NCBI RefSeq assembly: GCF_001424345.1
Contig: NZ_LMPF01000001.1
Coordinates: 141,751 to 205,750 of the forward strand
DNA: 64,000 nucleotides
Source of the DNA: Burkholderia sp. Leaf177
Lineage (GTDB): Bacteria; Pseudomonadota; Gammaproteobacteria; Burkholderiales; Burkholderiaceae
Direction: 5' to 3'
In this document: positions 29,648 through 40,266 of the stretch, one piece after another
Layout of the letters: each line of letters opens with the position of its first letter
How positions within the stretch are numbered: the first letter of the stretch is position 1
Notes under the pieces: generated by a model
Databases searched by the model: none
Told to the model about the DNA's origin: nothing
What the model saw: only the letters and a program-made list of their open reading frames with translations
Program-made: the position numbers and the translations under genes

Positions 29648-29651
29648 TGTG

Positions 29652-30935
29652 ATGAATTCGATCGTCTCGCGTTTGAGCAATGCGCATCCGGCGTCGGCGT
29701 GGCTGGCCGGCATCTATTCCATTTGTTCCGCGCATCCGTGGGTGCTCGAAGCGGCCATGCGGCAGGCGCTGGAAGACGGGACGCCGTTGCTGATTGAATC
29801 GACTTCGAATCAGGTCGATCAATACGGCGGTTACACGGGCATGAAGCCGGCGGATTTCGTCGAATTCGTGCGTTCTATTTCCGAGCGCGTCGGGTTCCCG
29901 CACGAACATCTGATTCTCGGTGGCGATCATCTCGGGCCGAATGCATGGCGTCATCTGCCGGCCGAAGAAGCAATGAAGCGCGCGGAAGCGTTGATCGACG
30001 CGTATGCATCGGCGGGATTCACGAAGATTCACCTCGATACCAGCATGGCTTGCGCCGATGATCCCGAGCGTTTGTCGGATGCAGTCGTTGCCTCGCGGGC
30101 CGCGCGTTTATGCGCTGTCGCCGAAGCGGCGGTCAAGCGCGCGAGCTTGAGCGTGAGTCCGGTGTACGTGATCGGCACGGAAGTGCCGGTGCCGGGCGGC
30201 GCGGCGGAAGAGCTTGAAATCGTCGAACCGACATCGCGTGAAGCAGCGATCGAGACGGCGCTGGTCCACAAAAAAGCGTGGCAAGAACAAGGCGTTCAGG
30301 ACACGTGGCCGCGCGTGATTGCGCTGGTCGTGCAGCCGGGCGTGGAGTTCGATCATACGAAGGTGATCGACTACGTTCCGTTACGCGCCGAGTCGTTGAA
30401 AAGCGCGCTGGACGATCTTCCCGGCATGGTCTTCGAGGCGCATTCCACTGATTACCAGACGCCTGAAGCGCTGACGGCTTTGGTCGCCGACGGCTTTCGC
30501 ATTCTCAAGGTGGGTCCCGGCGTGACGTTCGCGTTGCGCGAGGCGCTGTACGCTTTGGCGGATATCGAAACGCAATTGGTAACGGCGGACAAGCGCTCGG
30601 ATTTGCGCGCGGTTGTCGAGCGCGTGATGCTCGACAATCCAGGCAATTGGGAAAAGTATTATCACGGCGATACCGAACAGCAACGCGTGTTACGCACGTA
30701 CAGCTATAGCGATCGCGTGCGTTATTACTGGGCCGATCCGCAGATCACGAAGGCTGCGCAGAAGCTGCTGGATAACCTGAGCGCGTTGAAGATTCCGGAG
30801 AATTTACTCAGTCAGTTTCTGCCCGATCAATATTGGGCCGTGCGCCACGGACGATTGAAAAACGAGCCGCTCGCGCTCGTTCAGGATCGCGTGCGGCAAG
30901 TGATCAGGACTTACGCGGCGGCGTGCCGCGCATAG
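29652..30935 (+). CDS. GatZ/KbaZ family protein, probable tagatose-6-phosphate epimerase
   Basis: A 427-residue protein of the GatZ/KbaZ (PF08013) family. In enteric bacteria this is the non-catalytic partner of the GatY/KbaY aldolase. Family stretches include LIESTSNQVDQYGGYTGMKPADF, LGGDHLGPN, FTKIHLDTSMACADDP and the C-terminal NPGNWEKYYHG. No GatY/KbaY gene is nearby. A PF08013 protein in an Agrobacterium operon with a PfkB tagatose kinase was shown to epimerise tagatose 6-phosphate at C-4 to fructose 6-phosphate, which would explain this gene set. The ATG at 29652 follows GGAG; a GTG one codon earlier is possible. It ends the operon. Confidence 0.82.
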   Translation: MNSIVSRLSNAHPASAWLAGIYSICSAHPWVLEAAMRQALEDGTPLLIESTSNQVDQYGGYTGMKPADFVEFVRSISERVGFPHEHLILGGDHLGPNAWRHLPAEEAMKRAEALIDAYASAGFTKIHLDTSMACADDPERLSDAVVASRAARLCAVAEAAVKRASLSVSPVYVIGTEVPVPGGAAEELEIVEPTSREAAIETALVHKKAWQEQGVQDTWPRVIALVVQPGVEFDHTKVIDYVPLRAESLKSALDDLPGMVFEAHSTDYQTPEALTALVADGFRILKVGPGVTFALREALYALADIETQLVTADKRSDLRAVVERVMLDNPGNWEKYYHGDTEQQRVLRTYSYSDRVRYYWADPQITKAAQKLLDNLSALKIPENLLSQFLPDQYWAVRHGRLKNEPLALVQDRVRQVIRTYAAACRA

Positions 30936-30956
30936 CGCTTTTTAATTGCGCAAAGC

Positions 30957-31403
30957 TCAGTGCTTGCCCGTGCTGCCGAAACCACCGGCGCCGCGCTCGC
31001 TCTGGGCGAAGTCATCGACAATATTGAACGTTGCCTGGACCACCGGCACGATCACCAATTGCGCGAGGCGTTCGAGCGGGTTCAACGTGAATGCGGTCTC
31101 GCCGCGATTCCACGTCGATATCATCAGTTGTCCCTGATAATCCGAATCGATCAATCCAACCAGATTACCAAGCACCACGCCGTGCTTATGGCCCAAACCG
31201 GAACGCGGCAAGATCAGCGCCGCATAACCCGGATCTTCAATATGAATCGCCAACCCGGTCGGCACGAGCGTCGTCTGGCCCGGCTCGAGCGTGATGGGCG
31301 CGTCCAGGCACGCACGCAGATCGAGGCCGGCGCTTCCCGGCGTGGCGTACGCGGGCAAGTAATCGCGCATGCGCGCATCGAGGATCTTGATATCGAGTTT
31401 CAT
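30957..31403 (-). CDS. dut: dUTP pyrophosphatase
   Basis: A 148-residue trimeric enzyme that splits dUTP into dUMP and pyrophosphate. The five dUTPase motifs are visible: [28 protein letters not shown], the R-rich region near [10 protein letters not shown], and the Gly-rich tail [10 protein letters not shown] that closes over the nucleotide. It overlaps the preceding (upstream) monooxygenase gene by 4 nt. Convergent with the sugar operon, only 21 nt away. Confidence 0.96.
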   Translation of the reverse strand: MKLDIKILDARMRDYLPAYATPGSAGLDLRACLDAPITLEPGQTTLVPTGLAIHIEDPGYAALILPRSGLGHKHGVVLGNLVGLIDSDYQGQLMISTWNRGETAFTLNPLERLAQLVIVPVVQATFNIVDDFAQSERGAGGFGSTGKH

Positions 31404-32413
31404 GGATTCTGTTTGTTGAGTTCGAATGCGTCGGCCAGCAATTCATACGAGCGCAGCCGCGCCTGATAACTTCCCGCGACGCTCAGCACGATCAGTTCGT
31501 CGGCATCGAAGCGTTGCTGGAGTTCGTGCAATTGTTCGGTCACACGTTCCGGCGTACCGATAATGCTGCGGTTCTTTTCGCGCGCAATCACGTTCAGTTC
31601 ACGCTCGCCGAACGCCTGGTTAGCGCCTTGCGCAATCGATGGAATCGGCATGTTCAATCCATAAGCCATCTGCACGCGACGCAAATCCACGGCGCGTTCG
31701 AGCGCGGCGGCTTCGGTTTCGGTGTCGGCGCAAATCACGAACACGGCGGCCGCGAGATAAGGCTTCGATCCATTACGCGACACAAAGCGCTCGCGATACG
31801 CCTCCGCCACCCGGTGCCCATATTGCGCGTTGATGAAGTGCGCGAACGCGAAGCGAATGCCCAGTTGCGCCGCGAGCAGGCCGCCGAAATCGCTGGAACC
31901 GAGCATCCATAATTCGGGACGCGTTTCGATTTCCGGCTGCAGCAGAACGCCATGCGCGAGATGATCTTCGGGCAGGGTTCCATCGAAGAGGCCAACGAGT
32001 TCGCCGACCTGCTGCGGAAAAATATCGCCGCGATTGTAGTCGCCGGCAGCCACCGCTTGCGCCGTGCGCATATCGCCGCCGGGCGCGCGTCCTACGCCCA
32101 GATCAACACGATTCGGGAACAGCGCTTCGAGCATCAGGAATTGCTCGGCCACTTTGAACGAGCTGTAGTAGGGCAGCATGACGCCGCCCGAACCAATCCG
32201 CATGCGCTGCGTGATGCTGCCGATTCGCGCAAGCAAGACTTCCGGACACGGATTCGATACCCCCCGCAAACCGTGATGCTCCGCGCACCAGTAGCGCGTG
32301 TAGCCGAGTTCATCGGCGAGACGCGCGAGATCGAGCGTGGCCGCGATGGCGTCCGCGGTCGTGTGGCCGTGAATGACCGGCGTTTGATCGAGTACGGAAA
32401 GTTTGATGGGCAT
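31400..32413 (-). CDS. Luciferase-like FMN monooxygenase (LLM class)
   Basis: A 337-residue flavin-dependent oxidoreductase of the bacterial luciferase fold, group of E. coli YhbW. Landmarks are [11 protein letters not shown] at the N-terminus, [12 protein letters not shown], and [39 protein letters not shown]. Substrate unknown. It sits between coaBC and dut, 14 nt after coaBC and overlapping dut by 4 nt, so it is translated with two housekeeping genes; no functional link is evident. Confidence 0.85.
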   Translation of the reverse strand: MPIKLSVLDQTPVIHGHTTADAIAATLDLARLADELGYTRYWCAEHHGLRGVSNPCPEVLLARIGSITQRMRIGSGGVMLPYYSSFKVAEQFLMLEALFPNRVDLGVGRAPGGDMRTAQAVAAGDYNRGDIFPQQVGELVGLFDGTLPEDHLAHGVLLQPEIETRPELWMLGSSDFGGLLAAQLGIRFAFAHFINAQYGHRVAEAYRERFVSRNGSKPYLAAAVFVICADTETEAAALERAVDLRRVQMAYGLNMPIPSIAQGANQAFGERELNVIAREKNRSIIGTPERVTEQLHELQQRFDADELIVLSVAGSYQARLRSYELLADAFELNKQNP

Positions 32414-32427
32414 GATGGCTCGAGCAG

Positions 32428-33645
32428 TCAGGACAACAGCGATCCGCCGCGTGGCGCGCGCTTCGCAATCTCGGCGATAAGCAAGCGAGCCAGCAGTTTT
32501 TTATCGGCGCGAGGCAGGCGCGTGATGCCTGAGGCTTCGAACAGCACGACCTCGTTGTCGTCGAGACCAAACGTCAGCGGCCCGAGATTGCCGATCAGCA
32601 AAGGCACGTTCTTGCGCGCGCGTTTGTCTTCGCCGTGCACTTCCAGATCGCCGCTTTCCGCCGCGAAGCCGACGCAAAACGGCGGGTTCGGCAGACGCGC
32701 GACGGTCGCAAGAATGTCCGGATTTTCGACGAAAATGAATGTAGGCATGGCGTGATCGGCGGCCTTCTTGATCTTGTGTTCGCTCACGTGATCCACGCGC
32801 CAGTCGGCGACGGCCGCCACCGCGATAAAAATGTCCGCGTCCGCCGTGGCATGCAGCACCGCGTCGTGCATTTGCTGCGCGGTTTGAACATCTTCGCGAT
32901 ACACGCCCCAGGGCGTCTCGAGCCCGACCGGCCCGGCCACGAGATGAACGTCTGCGCCAGCTTGAGCGGCCGCACGCGCCAACGCAAAACCCATCTTGCC
33001 GGATGATCGATTGGTGATGCCGCGCACGGGATCAAGCGGTTCGAACGTCGGGCCGGCCGTGATCAACACGCGATGCCCTTGCAATATCTTCGGCTGGAAG
33101 AACGCGCAAATTGCTTCGAACGTAGCCGATGGTTCCAGCATCCGCCCATCGCCTACTTCGCCGCACGCCTGGGCGCCGGAATCCGGGCCGAGCACTTGCA
33201 CGCCGTCGGCACGCAGTTGCGCGACGTTGCGTTGCGTCGCCGGGTTCTGCCACATCTGGCGGTTCATTGCGGGAACCACGAGCAGCGGACAATCGCGCGC
33301 CACGCACAACGTGGACAGCAGATCGTCGCAATTGCCATGTGCAAGCTTGGCGATAAAGTCGGTGGACGCTGGCGCGATCACGATTGCATCGGCTTCACGC
33401 GATAAATCGATATGCGCCATGTTGTTCGCAATCCGCGCGTCCCATTGCGACGTGTACACGGGCCGCCCGGACAGCGCCTGCAGGGTCACGGGCGTGATGA
33501 ACTGCGTGGCGGCTTCGGTCATGACAATCTGAACCGTCGCGCCCGCTTTCACCAGTAGCCGCGTGAGCTCAGCGATCTTGTAGCAAGCGATACCGCCCGA
33601 CAGCCCGAGTACCAGATGCTTTCCTGCGAGTTCTGCCGTGTCCAA
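32428..33645 (-). CDS. coaBC: Bifunctional phosphopantothenoylcysteine decarboxylase/synthetase
   Basis: A 405-residue coenzyme A biosynthesis enzyme. The CoaC half (about residues 1-190) binds FMN: LSGGIACYKIAEL, the active-site His in NNMAHIDLSREADAIVIAPAS, PAMNRQMW and the catalytic Cys in QACGEVGDGRM. The CoaB half shows ITAGPTFEPLDPVRGITNRSSGKMG. The start is set to TTG at 33645 because GGAGG lies 5 nt upstream and the protein then begins MDTAELAGKHLVLG; the frame remains open to 33708, overlapping lspA, without family match. Confidence 0.9.
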   Translation of the reverse strand: MDTAELAGKHLVLGLSGGIACYKIAELTRLLVKAGATVQIVMTEAATQFITPVTLQALSGRPVYTSQWDARIANNMAHIDLSREADAIVIAPASTDFIAKLAHGNCDDLLSTLCVARDCPLLVVPAMNRQMWQNPATQRNVAQLRADGVQVLGPDSGAQACGEVGDGRMLEPSATFEAICAFFQPKILQGHRVLITAGPTFEPLDPVRGITNRSSGKMGFALARAAAQAGADVHLVAGPVGLETPWGVYREDVQTAQQMHDAVLHATADADIFIAVAAVADWRVDHVSEHKIKKAADHAMPTFIFVENPDILATVARLPNPPFCVGFAAESGDLEVHGEDKRARKNVPLLIGNLGPLTFGLDDNEVVLFEASGITRLPRADKKLLARLLIAEIAKRAPRGGSLLS

Positions 33646-33676
33646 CGCTGCCTCCGTGAGTCTCGCCGTAAGGCGG

Positions 33677-34177
33677 TTATTTGGCCCCGCGCACGCGCCG
33701 CAGTTCATCGAAAACGAGCAGCACCGCGCCGATGGTAATCGCGCTGTCGGCGAGGTTGAACGCCGGCCAGTGCCAGGTGTTGACGTGGAAATCCAGGAAG
33801 TCGATCACATGCCCGTAAGCCACGCGATCGATCACGTTCCCGAGCGCGCCGCCCATGATCAGCGCAAGCGCCGTGCAAAACAGACGTTGCGTGCCGTGGC
33901 GCTTGAGCAAATAGATGATCACGATCGCCGCGACCACGCCGAGCGCCGTGAAACCCCAGCGCTGCCATCCGCCGGCGGCCGCCAGAAAGCTGAACGCCGC
34001 ACCTTTGTTATAGACGAGGAACAGATTGAAGAACGGCGTCAATGCGTGCGGTTCGGCGTAGCTGAACACGCGCGCAACGGCAATTTTCGAAAGTTGATCG
34101 AAGAGAATCACGATCAACGAAACACCCAGCCACGGCGCGAGGGAACCACTGCTTTGTTTCGACATCGTCCTTGCCAT
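33677..34177 (-). CDS. lspA: Lipoprotein signal peptidase
   Basis: A 166-residue inner-membrane aspartyl protease that removes signal peptides from prolipoproteins. Four hydrophobic helices are visible. The catalytic aspartates are in [19 protein letters not shown] and NLADSAI. The ATG at 34177 overlaps the ileS stop by one base (TAATG), which couples translation; the long upstream frame is a shadow of ileS. It is part of the ribF-ileS-lspA-coaBC series. Confidence 0.94.
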   Translation of the reverse strand: MARTMSKQSSGSLAPWLGVSLIVILFDQLSKIAVARVFSYAEPHALTPFFNLFLVYNKGAAFSFLAAAGGWQRWGFTALGVVAAIVIIYLLKRHGTQRLFCTALALIMGGALGNVIDRVAYGHVIDFLDFHVNTWHWPAFNLADSAITIGAVLLVFDELRRVRGAK

Positions 34178-37011
34178 TATGCTGCGCTCCGCTTTTCGCC
34201 TTCGCCGAAGAGGTTGCTGATACACCGGAAACACAATCCCGGATGTTCCGCCGATGCCCCCACGTCCGCCGTGTAATGCCAGCAGCGCTCGCATTTCAGG
34301 TACTTCGATGCAATCACGTCGACGCCTTCATCCGCTTCCTTCGCCACTTCCACAACCTGCGCCGCCGACGTTATCAGCACGAAGCTGAGATCGTCGCCAA
34401 GACTGGTCAGCGCCTGGTAACGCGCGCCGCTCGCACGCACTTCCACTTCAGCCTGCAACGACGAACCGATCAGGTTGGCCGTGCGCGCCTCTTCCAGCGC
34501 CTTGGTAACGTCGCTGCGCGCCGAGCGGATCAGCGTCCACTTGTCGAGCAATTCGCCGGCATCGGGCACTTGCGGGTAGTCGTGATAAACCTCGGTAAAG
34601 ATCGTATCGCGGCCGGGTTGCAGGACCTTGTACGCCTCTTCCGCCGTGAACGAAAGATACGGCGCGACCAGCCGCAACAAGCCATGCGCGATGTGATGCA
34701 ACACCGTTTGCGCCGCGCGGCGTTCGTGCGAATCCGGCTTCATGGTGTAGAGCCGATCCTTGATCACGTCGAGATAAAACCCGCCGAGGTCTTCCGAGCA
34801 GAACGTCGCGAGCTTTGACACCACCGGATGGAACTCGAATTTCTCGTAATGCGCGAGGACGTCGTCTTGCAGGTTCTGCGCGAGCGCGACGGCGTATTTA
34901 TCGATATCGAGCCATTCTTCGACCGGACGCGCGTCTTTCTCGAAGTCGAAATCGGAGAGATTGGACAACAGGAAACGCAAGGTATTGCGGATCCTTCTAT
35001 ACGTCTCCGTCACGCGCTTCAGGATCTCTTCCGAGATCGCGAGTTCGCCCGAATAATCCGTCGATGCAATCCACAAGCGGATGATTTCCGCGCCCAGCCG
35101 GTTCGCCACATCGTGTGGATCGATACCATTGCCGAGCGACTTCGACATCTTGCGGCCTTCGCCGTCTACGGTGAAACCGTGCGTGAGAAGGGCGTTGTAC
35201 GGCGGCCGGCCATCGAGCATGGAAGCGGTCAGCAACGACGAATGAAACCATCCGCGATGCTGGTCCGAACCTTCCAGATACAAGTCGGCCGGGAATTGCA
35301 GCGAATCCTTGTGCGAGCCGCGCAGCACGTGCCAGTGCGTCGTGCCGGAATCGAACCACACGTCGAGCGTGTCGCGATTTTTCTCGTACATGTTCGCTTC
35401 GTCGCCGAGCAGTTCTTGCGGATCGAGCGTTTGCCACGCCTCGATGCCGCTCACCTCCACGCGCTTCGCCACTTCTTCGAGCAGTTCAAGCGTACGCGGA
35501 TGCAATTCGCCCGTTTCCTTGTGCACAAAAAACGCCATTGGCACGCCCCATTGGCGCTGACGCGAAAGCGTCCAGTCCGGGCGATTCGCGATCATGCTGT
35601 ACAAACGCTGCTTGCCCCACGCTGGGAAAAACGCCGTATTTTCGATGCCTTCCAGCGCCGTCTCGCGCAACGTGCGCGTCGTATCGTTCGGCTTTACATC
35701 CATGCCGGCAAACCACTGCGACGTCGCGCGATAAATGATCGGCGTCTTGTGGCGCCAGCAGTGCATGTAGCTGTGCGTGTACTTCTCGGTTTTCAGCAGC
35801 GAATGCGCGCCGCGCAGCGCTTCGATGACCTGATCGTTCGCTTCCCAGATCGACAGGCCGCCAAAAAGCGGCAACGATTCGATGTATCGTCCGTCGCCCA
35901 TGACCGGGTTGATGATGTCGGAGTCGGTCATGCCATGCGCCTTGCACGACACGAAGTCTTCCACGCCATATGCCGGCGACGAATGCACGATTCCCGTACC
36001 GCTTTCGGTCGTCACGTACTCGCCGAGATACACCGGCGCCGTGCGCTTGTAGCCCGGATGCGCCGCGCTCAACGGGTGATGAAAACGCAGGCCGCTCAGC
36101 TTTTGGCCCGTCGTGGTCGCGATGGTCGTGCCCGTCACGCCGTATTGCTTCAGGCATTCTTCCACGCGATCTTCGGCCAGGATCAGCAGCCCTTTTTCGG
36201 TATCGACGAGGCTGTAGACAATCTCCGGATGCACGTTCAGCGCCTGGTTGGCGGGAATCGTCCAGGGCGTCGTGGTCCAGATCACGATGCCGCCGTCCTG
36301 CTTCGGCAACGCGGCGAGTTCGAACGCCTGGGCGGTTTTCTCCGGCTCGGCGAAAGCAAACATCACGTCGATGGTCGGATCGGTCTTGTCCTTGTATTCC
36401 ACTTCGGCCTCGGCCAGCGCGGAACCGCAATCGAAGCACCAGTTCACCGGCTTCAGCCCGCGATACACATAACCCTTCTCGAGGATCTTGCCCAACGCGC
36501 GGATTTCGCCGGCTTCGTTGACGAAGTTCATCGTCTTGTACGGGTTGTCCCAATCGCCGAGCACGCCCAGCCGGCGAAAGCCGACCTTCTGCTTTTCGAT
36601 CTGCTCGCTCGCATATTTGCGCGCTTTTTCCATTACTTCGCGCGCCGGCAACGACTTGCCGAACTGCTTCTCGATCTGGATTTCGATAGGCATGCCATGA
36701 CAATCCCAGCCCGGCACATAAACCGCGTCGAAGCCCGCCAGATTGCGCGCCTTCACGATCATGTCCTTCAGGATCTTGTTCACTGCATGACCGAGATGGA
36801 TGTCGCCGTTCGCATACGGAGGACCGTCGTGCAGGATGAACTTCTTGCGGCCTTTGCTCGCGGCGCGGATCTTCTCGTAGATCTTGTTGTCCTGCCATTC
36901 CTTGACCCATTGCGGCTCGCGCTTGGGCAAATCGCCGCGCATGGGAAACGGTGTGTCGAGCAGATTGACCGGATATTTCGACTGGGGCTTGGCTTCTTTC
37001 TTGTTGCTCAT
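34177..37011 (-). CDS. ileS: Isoleucyl-tRNA synthetase
   Basis: A 944-residue class I synthetase that charges isoleucine onto tRNA. The HIGH motif reads [11 protein letters not shown] and the KMSKS motif [11 protein letters not shown]; the editing (CP1) domain lies between, with [13 protein letters not shown]. The C-terminus has the zinc site [12 protein letters not shown] followed by LCFRC. Length matches E. coli IleS (938). It lies 135 nt after ribF and is directly coupled to lspA, a standard order in many proteobacteria. Confidence 0.97.
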   Translation of the reverse strand: MSNKKEAKPQSKYPVNLLDTPFPMRGDLPKREPQWVKEWQDNKIYEKIRAASKGRKKFILHDGPPYANGDIHLGHAVNKILKDMIVKARNLAGFDAVYVPGWDCHGMPIEIQIEKQFGKSLPAREVMEKARKYASEQIEKQKVGFRRLGVLGDWDNPYKTMNFVNEAGEIRALGKILEKGYVYRGLKPVNWCFDCGSALAEAEVEYKDKTDPTIDVMFAFAEPEKTAQAFELAALPKQDGGIVIWTTTPWTIPANQALNVHPEIVYSLVDTEKGLLILAEDRVEECLKQYGVTGTTIATTTGQKLSGLRFHHPLSAAHPGYKRTAPVYLGEYVTTESGTGIVHSSPAYGVEDFVSCKAHGMTDSDIINPVMGDGRYIESLPLFGGLSIWEANDQVIEALRGAHSLLKTEKYTHSYMHCWRHKTPIIYRATSQWFAGMDVKPNDTTRTLRETALEGIENTAFFPAWGKQRLYSMIANRPDWTLSRQRQWGVPMAFFVHKETGELHPRTLELLEEVAKRVEVSGIEAWQTLDPQELLGDEANMYEKNRDTLDVWFDSGTTHWHVLRGSHKDSLQFPADLYLEGSDQHRGWFHSSLLTASMLDGRPPYNALLTHGFTVDGEGRKMSKSLGNGIDPHDVANRLGAEIIRLWIASTDYSGELAISEEILKRVTETYRRIRNTLRFLLSNLSDFDFEKDARPVEEWLDIDKYAVALAQNLQDDVLAHYEKFEFHPVVSKLATFCSEDLGGFYLDVIKDRLYTMKPDSHERRAAQTVLHHIAHGLLRLVAPYLSFTAEEAYKVLQPGRDTIFTEVYHDYPQVPDAGELLDKWTLIRSARSDVTKALEEARTANLIGSSLQAEVEVRASGARYQALTSLGDDLSFVLITSAAQVVEVAKEADEGVDVIASKYLKCERCWHYTADVGASAEHPGLCFRCISNLFGEGEKRSAA

Positions 37012-37146
37012 GGATGACTCGATATGGATTCGATGAAGCGGCGGTTCCGGATTTGGCTCGCATCCGGGAACGGGCTCGAAATGCTTGAAATGGTGTGAGC
37101 GAGGCTGCGGGCAGCGCGTCGGGATTTGCGGCCCGGCGCCACGCGC

Positions 37147-38136
37147 TCACCTAATTCGATCTGTTGCCGACGTTGCGAAGCCGCTGTCGCGGCCGCTCGA
37201 ATTGACGTCGGCGGCGAAATACGCGCGCGCATTGGTTACGTCGCGGGCGATGGCCGCTGTCAGGGTTTCGAGGTCCACGTATTTTTCCTCGTCGCGCAGC
37301 TTTTGCAGGAATTCGATCCGCACGAGCTTGCCGTAGGCGTCGCCATGCCAGTCGAGCACGAAGGTTTCGAGCAGGACGCGGCCGGAATCGTCGACGGTCG
37401 GACGGATCCCAAGACTCGCCACGCCCGGCAGCGGTTCGGCTTCGAGTCCGTGCACGCGCACGGCAAAAATCCCCGCGAGCGCCGGACGCTTGTGGGCAAT
37501 CGGAACGTTGAGCGTGGGAAAGCCGAGATCGCGCCCGAGCTTTTGCCCGTGCACCACATGGCCGCTGATGACGTAAGGACGGCCGAGCGCTATGCGGGCC
37601 GCGTCGAGATCGCCTGCAACCAGCGACGCCCGTACGCCCGAGCTCGAAATACGCGCACCGTTCACGTCCGCGACGGTCGCCATTTGCTCGACTTCGAAGC
37701 CGTATTTACGTCCTGCCGCTTCGAGCGATTCGAAATCGCCTGCGCGTTTCGCGCCGTAGCGGAAATCGTCGCCGATCATGACCCAGCGCGCGTGCAGCCC
37801 GTTCACGATGACATCTTCGACGAACCTGTCCGGCGACTGCGCGGCAAATGTCTTGTTGAAATGCTCGACCACCACGCGATCCACGCCGTTCGTACGCAAC
37901 GCTTCGAGCTTGTCGCGCAACATGGCGATGCGCGGCGGCGCGCCGGCGGGATTGAAGAATTCGCGGGGATGCGGTTCGAAAGTCATGACGCATACCGGCA
38001 GCCCGCGGGCGTCGGCGGCGGCGCGGACGTGCGCGAGCAGCGCCTGGTGACCGCGGTGGACACCGTCGAAATTGCCGATGGTCAGCGCGCAGGGCGCGCG
38101 GCTTTCGGCATTGGGTAGGCCGCGGAAGACTCTCAC
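37147..38136 (-). CDS. ribF: Bifunctional riboflavin kinase / FAD synthetase
   Basis: A 329-residue enzyme making FMN and then FAD. The N-terminal nucleotidyltransferase domain shows TIGNFDGVHRGHQALL and VMTFEPHPREFF; the C-terminal riboflavin kinase domain shows RPYVISGHVVHGQKLGRDLGFPTLNV and DWHGDAYGKLVRIEFL. It starts with GTG at 38136, with no strong ribosome binding site. It is the first gene of the minus-strand series, divergent from purN. Confidence 0.95.
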   Translation of the reverse strand: MRVFRGLPNAESRAPCALTIGNFDGVHRGHQALLAHVRAAADARGLPVCVMTFEPHPREFFNPAGAPPRIAMLRDKLEALRTNGVDRVVVEHFNKTFAAQSPDRFVEDVIVNGLHARWVMIGDDFRYGAKRAGDFESLEAAGRKYGFEVEQMATVADVNGARISSSGVRASLVAGDLDAARIALGRPYVISGHVVHGQKLGRDLGFPTLNVPIAHKRPALAGIFAVRVHGLEAEPLPGVASLGIRPTVDDSGRVLLETFVLDWHGDAYGKLVRIEFLQKLRDEEKYVDLETLTAAIARDVTNARAYFAADVNSSGRDSGFATSATDRIR

Positions 38137-38304
38137 AATATCGGCTGGGTCGGCGGTTGACGGTTAAATTGGCTGCAGCGCCTGAAGCACGAGTGCCGCA
38201 AAGCGTTCGATTATAAACGCTCGAACGGATCGGCGGACGCCGCGCCCGCTTTGCGCAGTGCCGAATCGGACGGTTTTACGGGCATCGAATGATAAAATCG
38301 CCCG

Positions 38305-38955
38305 ATGAAAAAAATCGTCATCCTGATTTCCGGGCGGGGAACCAACATGGAAGCCGTCGTGCGAGCCTGCGCGCGCGAAGGCTGGCCGGCCCGGGTGACG
38401 GCCGTGATCTCGAATCGGCCCGATGCCGCCGGACTTGCGTTCGCGGCGGCGAGCGATATTGCAACACATGTGGTCGATAATCGTGAATTCGAGACGCGCG
38501 AAGCCTTCGATCAGGCGCTTGCACGCAATATCGACAGGTTTGAACCGGATCTGGTCGTGCTTGCGGGTTTCATGCGCGTGCTGACCGACGCTTTTGTCGA
38601 TCGTTACGCGGGACGCATGATCAACATTCATCCGTCGCTGTTGCCGTCTTTTCCAGGGCTGAAAACGCATCAGCAAGCCCTCGATGCCGGCGTGCGCGTA
38701 CATGGCGCAAGCGTTCATTTTGTTACACCGGCGCTCGATCATGGTCCGGTCATCGCGCAGGCAGCGGTGCCGGTCCTGCCAGGCGACGACCCGGCCACGC
38801 TCGCCAACCGGGTGCTGGCTGCAGAACACATTATTTACCCACGCGCGGTGCGCTGGTTCGTCGAAGGGCGTCTTGCCATCGACGGCGAGCGTGTCGTGCT
38901 CACGCCACCAGAGCCGCAATGGCTCTTTGCCGACATTGCCGGGGAGGGCGTATGA
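38305..38955 (+). CDS. purN: Phosphoribosylglycinamide formyltransferase
   Basis: A 216-residue purine-synthesis enzyme transferring a formyl group from 10-formyl-THF to GAR. Landmarks are VILISGRGTNMEAV at the N-terminus, the active-site NIHPSLLPSF (Asn, His) and HFVTPALDHGPVIAQ (catalytic Asp region). Length is close to E. coli PurN (212). The stop overlaps the rsmB start by 4 nt. Confidence 0.96.
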   Translation: MKKIVILISGRGTNMEAVVRACAREGWPARVTAVISNRPDAAGLAFAAASDIATHVVDNREFETREAFDQALARNIDRFEPDLVVLAGFMRVLTDAFVDRYAGRMINIHPSLLPSFPGLKTHQQALDAGVRVHGASVHFVTPALDHGPVIAQAAVPVLPGDDPATLANRVLAAEHIIYPRAVRWFVEGRLAIDGERVVLTPPEPQWLFADIAGEGV

Positions 38956-40253
38956 GGCTTCATGGATTTTTGATAGGACAGACAGAGACGTTGCTGGCCG
39001 ACGTTTTGCGTTTCAGCGGTCCGGCGGATGCCGCCACCAGCCGCTTCTTCCGCGCGCATCCCAAGCTCGGGCACAACGAACGCGGGGTGATCGCCGAAGC
39101 GGTGTTCGCGGTCTTGCGCCGGAAAATGGAGTTTTCGCATCTGGCGGAAAGCGGCGCGGGCAACCAGGCACGGCGTCTCGCGTTGCTGGGCTTGATGCAG
39201 ACGGCGGGTTTATCGGCGGTAAAACCGTTCATCTCCGCCGACGAATACCAGTGGCTCAACCAGGTTTCGAAGATCGATCCGGGCAGTTTGCCGGTACGCG
39301 TGCGCACGAATCTGCCGCAGTGGATCTACGATTCCATGACCAAGCGCTTCGATACCGACGAGCTCGCCCAACTCGCCGCCGCGCTGAATTACCCGGCGCC
39401 GCTCGATTTGCGCGCGAACCCGATCAAGGCGACGCGCGATCAGGTGATCAAGACGCTGACCGAAGCGGGTATCGACGCCGGCGAAATGCCGTTCGCGCCG
39501 TATGGCGTGCGAGTTGACGGCAAGCCTGCGCTGACGCGCCTGCAACCGTTCCAGGACGGCTGGATTGAAGTGCAGGACGAGGGCAGCCAGCTGCTTTGTT
39601 CGCTCGTCGCGCCCCGTCGTGGCGAAATGATCGTGGATTTTTGTGCAGGCGCGGGCGGCAAGACGCTGGCGCTCGGCGCAATGATGCGTTCCTCGGGCCG
39701 TCTCTACGCTTTCGACGTTTCCGATCGGCGCCTCGCGAAGCTCAAGCCCCGCCTGGCTCGCAGCGGTTTGTCGAACGTGAATCCGGTGTTGATCGACAGT
39801 GAGCACGACGCCAAGATCAAGCGGCTGGCGGGCAAGATCGACCGTGTTCTCGTCGATGCCCCGTGTTCCGGCCTCGGCACGCTGCGGCGCAATCCGGACC
39901 TGAAATGGCGTCAATCGCCGGAATCGGTGGCCGAGCTGACGCCGAAGCAGCTTTCCATTTTGACCAGCGCGTCCCGGCTCGTGAAAGTGGGCGGCCGTCT
40001 CGTATATGCCACGTGCAGCATGCTCGAAGCGGAAAACGAAGGTGTCGTGACGCAATTTCTCGCAACGCATCCGCAGTTCAAGCTGGTTCCGGCGAAGGAT
40101 GTGCTCGCGGAACAGCGCATCGACCTCGATACCGGCGACTATCTGCAACTGTGGCCACACAAGCACGGCACGGACGGATTTTTCGCGGCGGTGCTCGAAC
40201 GGCTGCCAAATCCGGCAAAAGAGACGCCTCCGGAAGAGGTCGTTGCTGAATAA
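38952..40253 (+). CDS. rsmB: RsmB-type rRNA m5C methyltransferase
   Basis: A 433-residue SAM-dependent RNA methyltransferase of the NOL1/NOP2/Sun family. SAM motif I reads VDFCAGAGGKTLALGA; the two catalytic cysteines are in VDAPCSGLGTLRRNPDLKW and YATCSMLEAENE. The first 140 residues are a helical domain; whether it is a true NusB-like domain, as in E. coli RsmB, is uncertain, so this could be a related family member. ATGA overlap couples it to purN. Confidence 0.82.
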   Translation: MRLHGFLIGQTETLLADVLRFSGPADAATSRFFRAHPKLGHNERGVIAEAVFAVLRRKMEFSHLAESGAGNQARRLALLGLMQTAGLSAVKPFISADEYQWLNQVSKIDPGSLPVRVRTNLPQWIYDSMTKRFDTDELAQLAAALNYPAPLDLRANPIKATRDQVIKTLTEAGIDAGEMPFAPYGVRVDGKPALTRLQPFQDGWIEVQDEGSQLLCSLVAPRRGEMIVDFCAGAGGKTLALGAMMRSSGRLYAFDVSDRRLAKLKPRLARSGLSNVNPVLIDSEHDAKIKRLAGKIDRVLVDAPCSGLGTLRRNPDLKWRQSPESVAELTPKQLSILTSASRLVKVGGRLVYATCSMLEAENEGVVTQFLATHPQFKLVPAKDVLAEQRIDLDTGDYLQLWPHKHGTDGFFAAVLERLPNPAKETPPEEVVAE

Positions 40254-40266
40254 GTGGTATTTGCCT

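Noticed and set aside
30936..30956. Possible terminator between gatZ-like gene and dut
   Set aside because: Too short and without a real stem; the convergent genes are only 21 nt apart.
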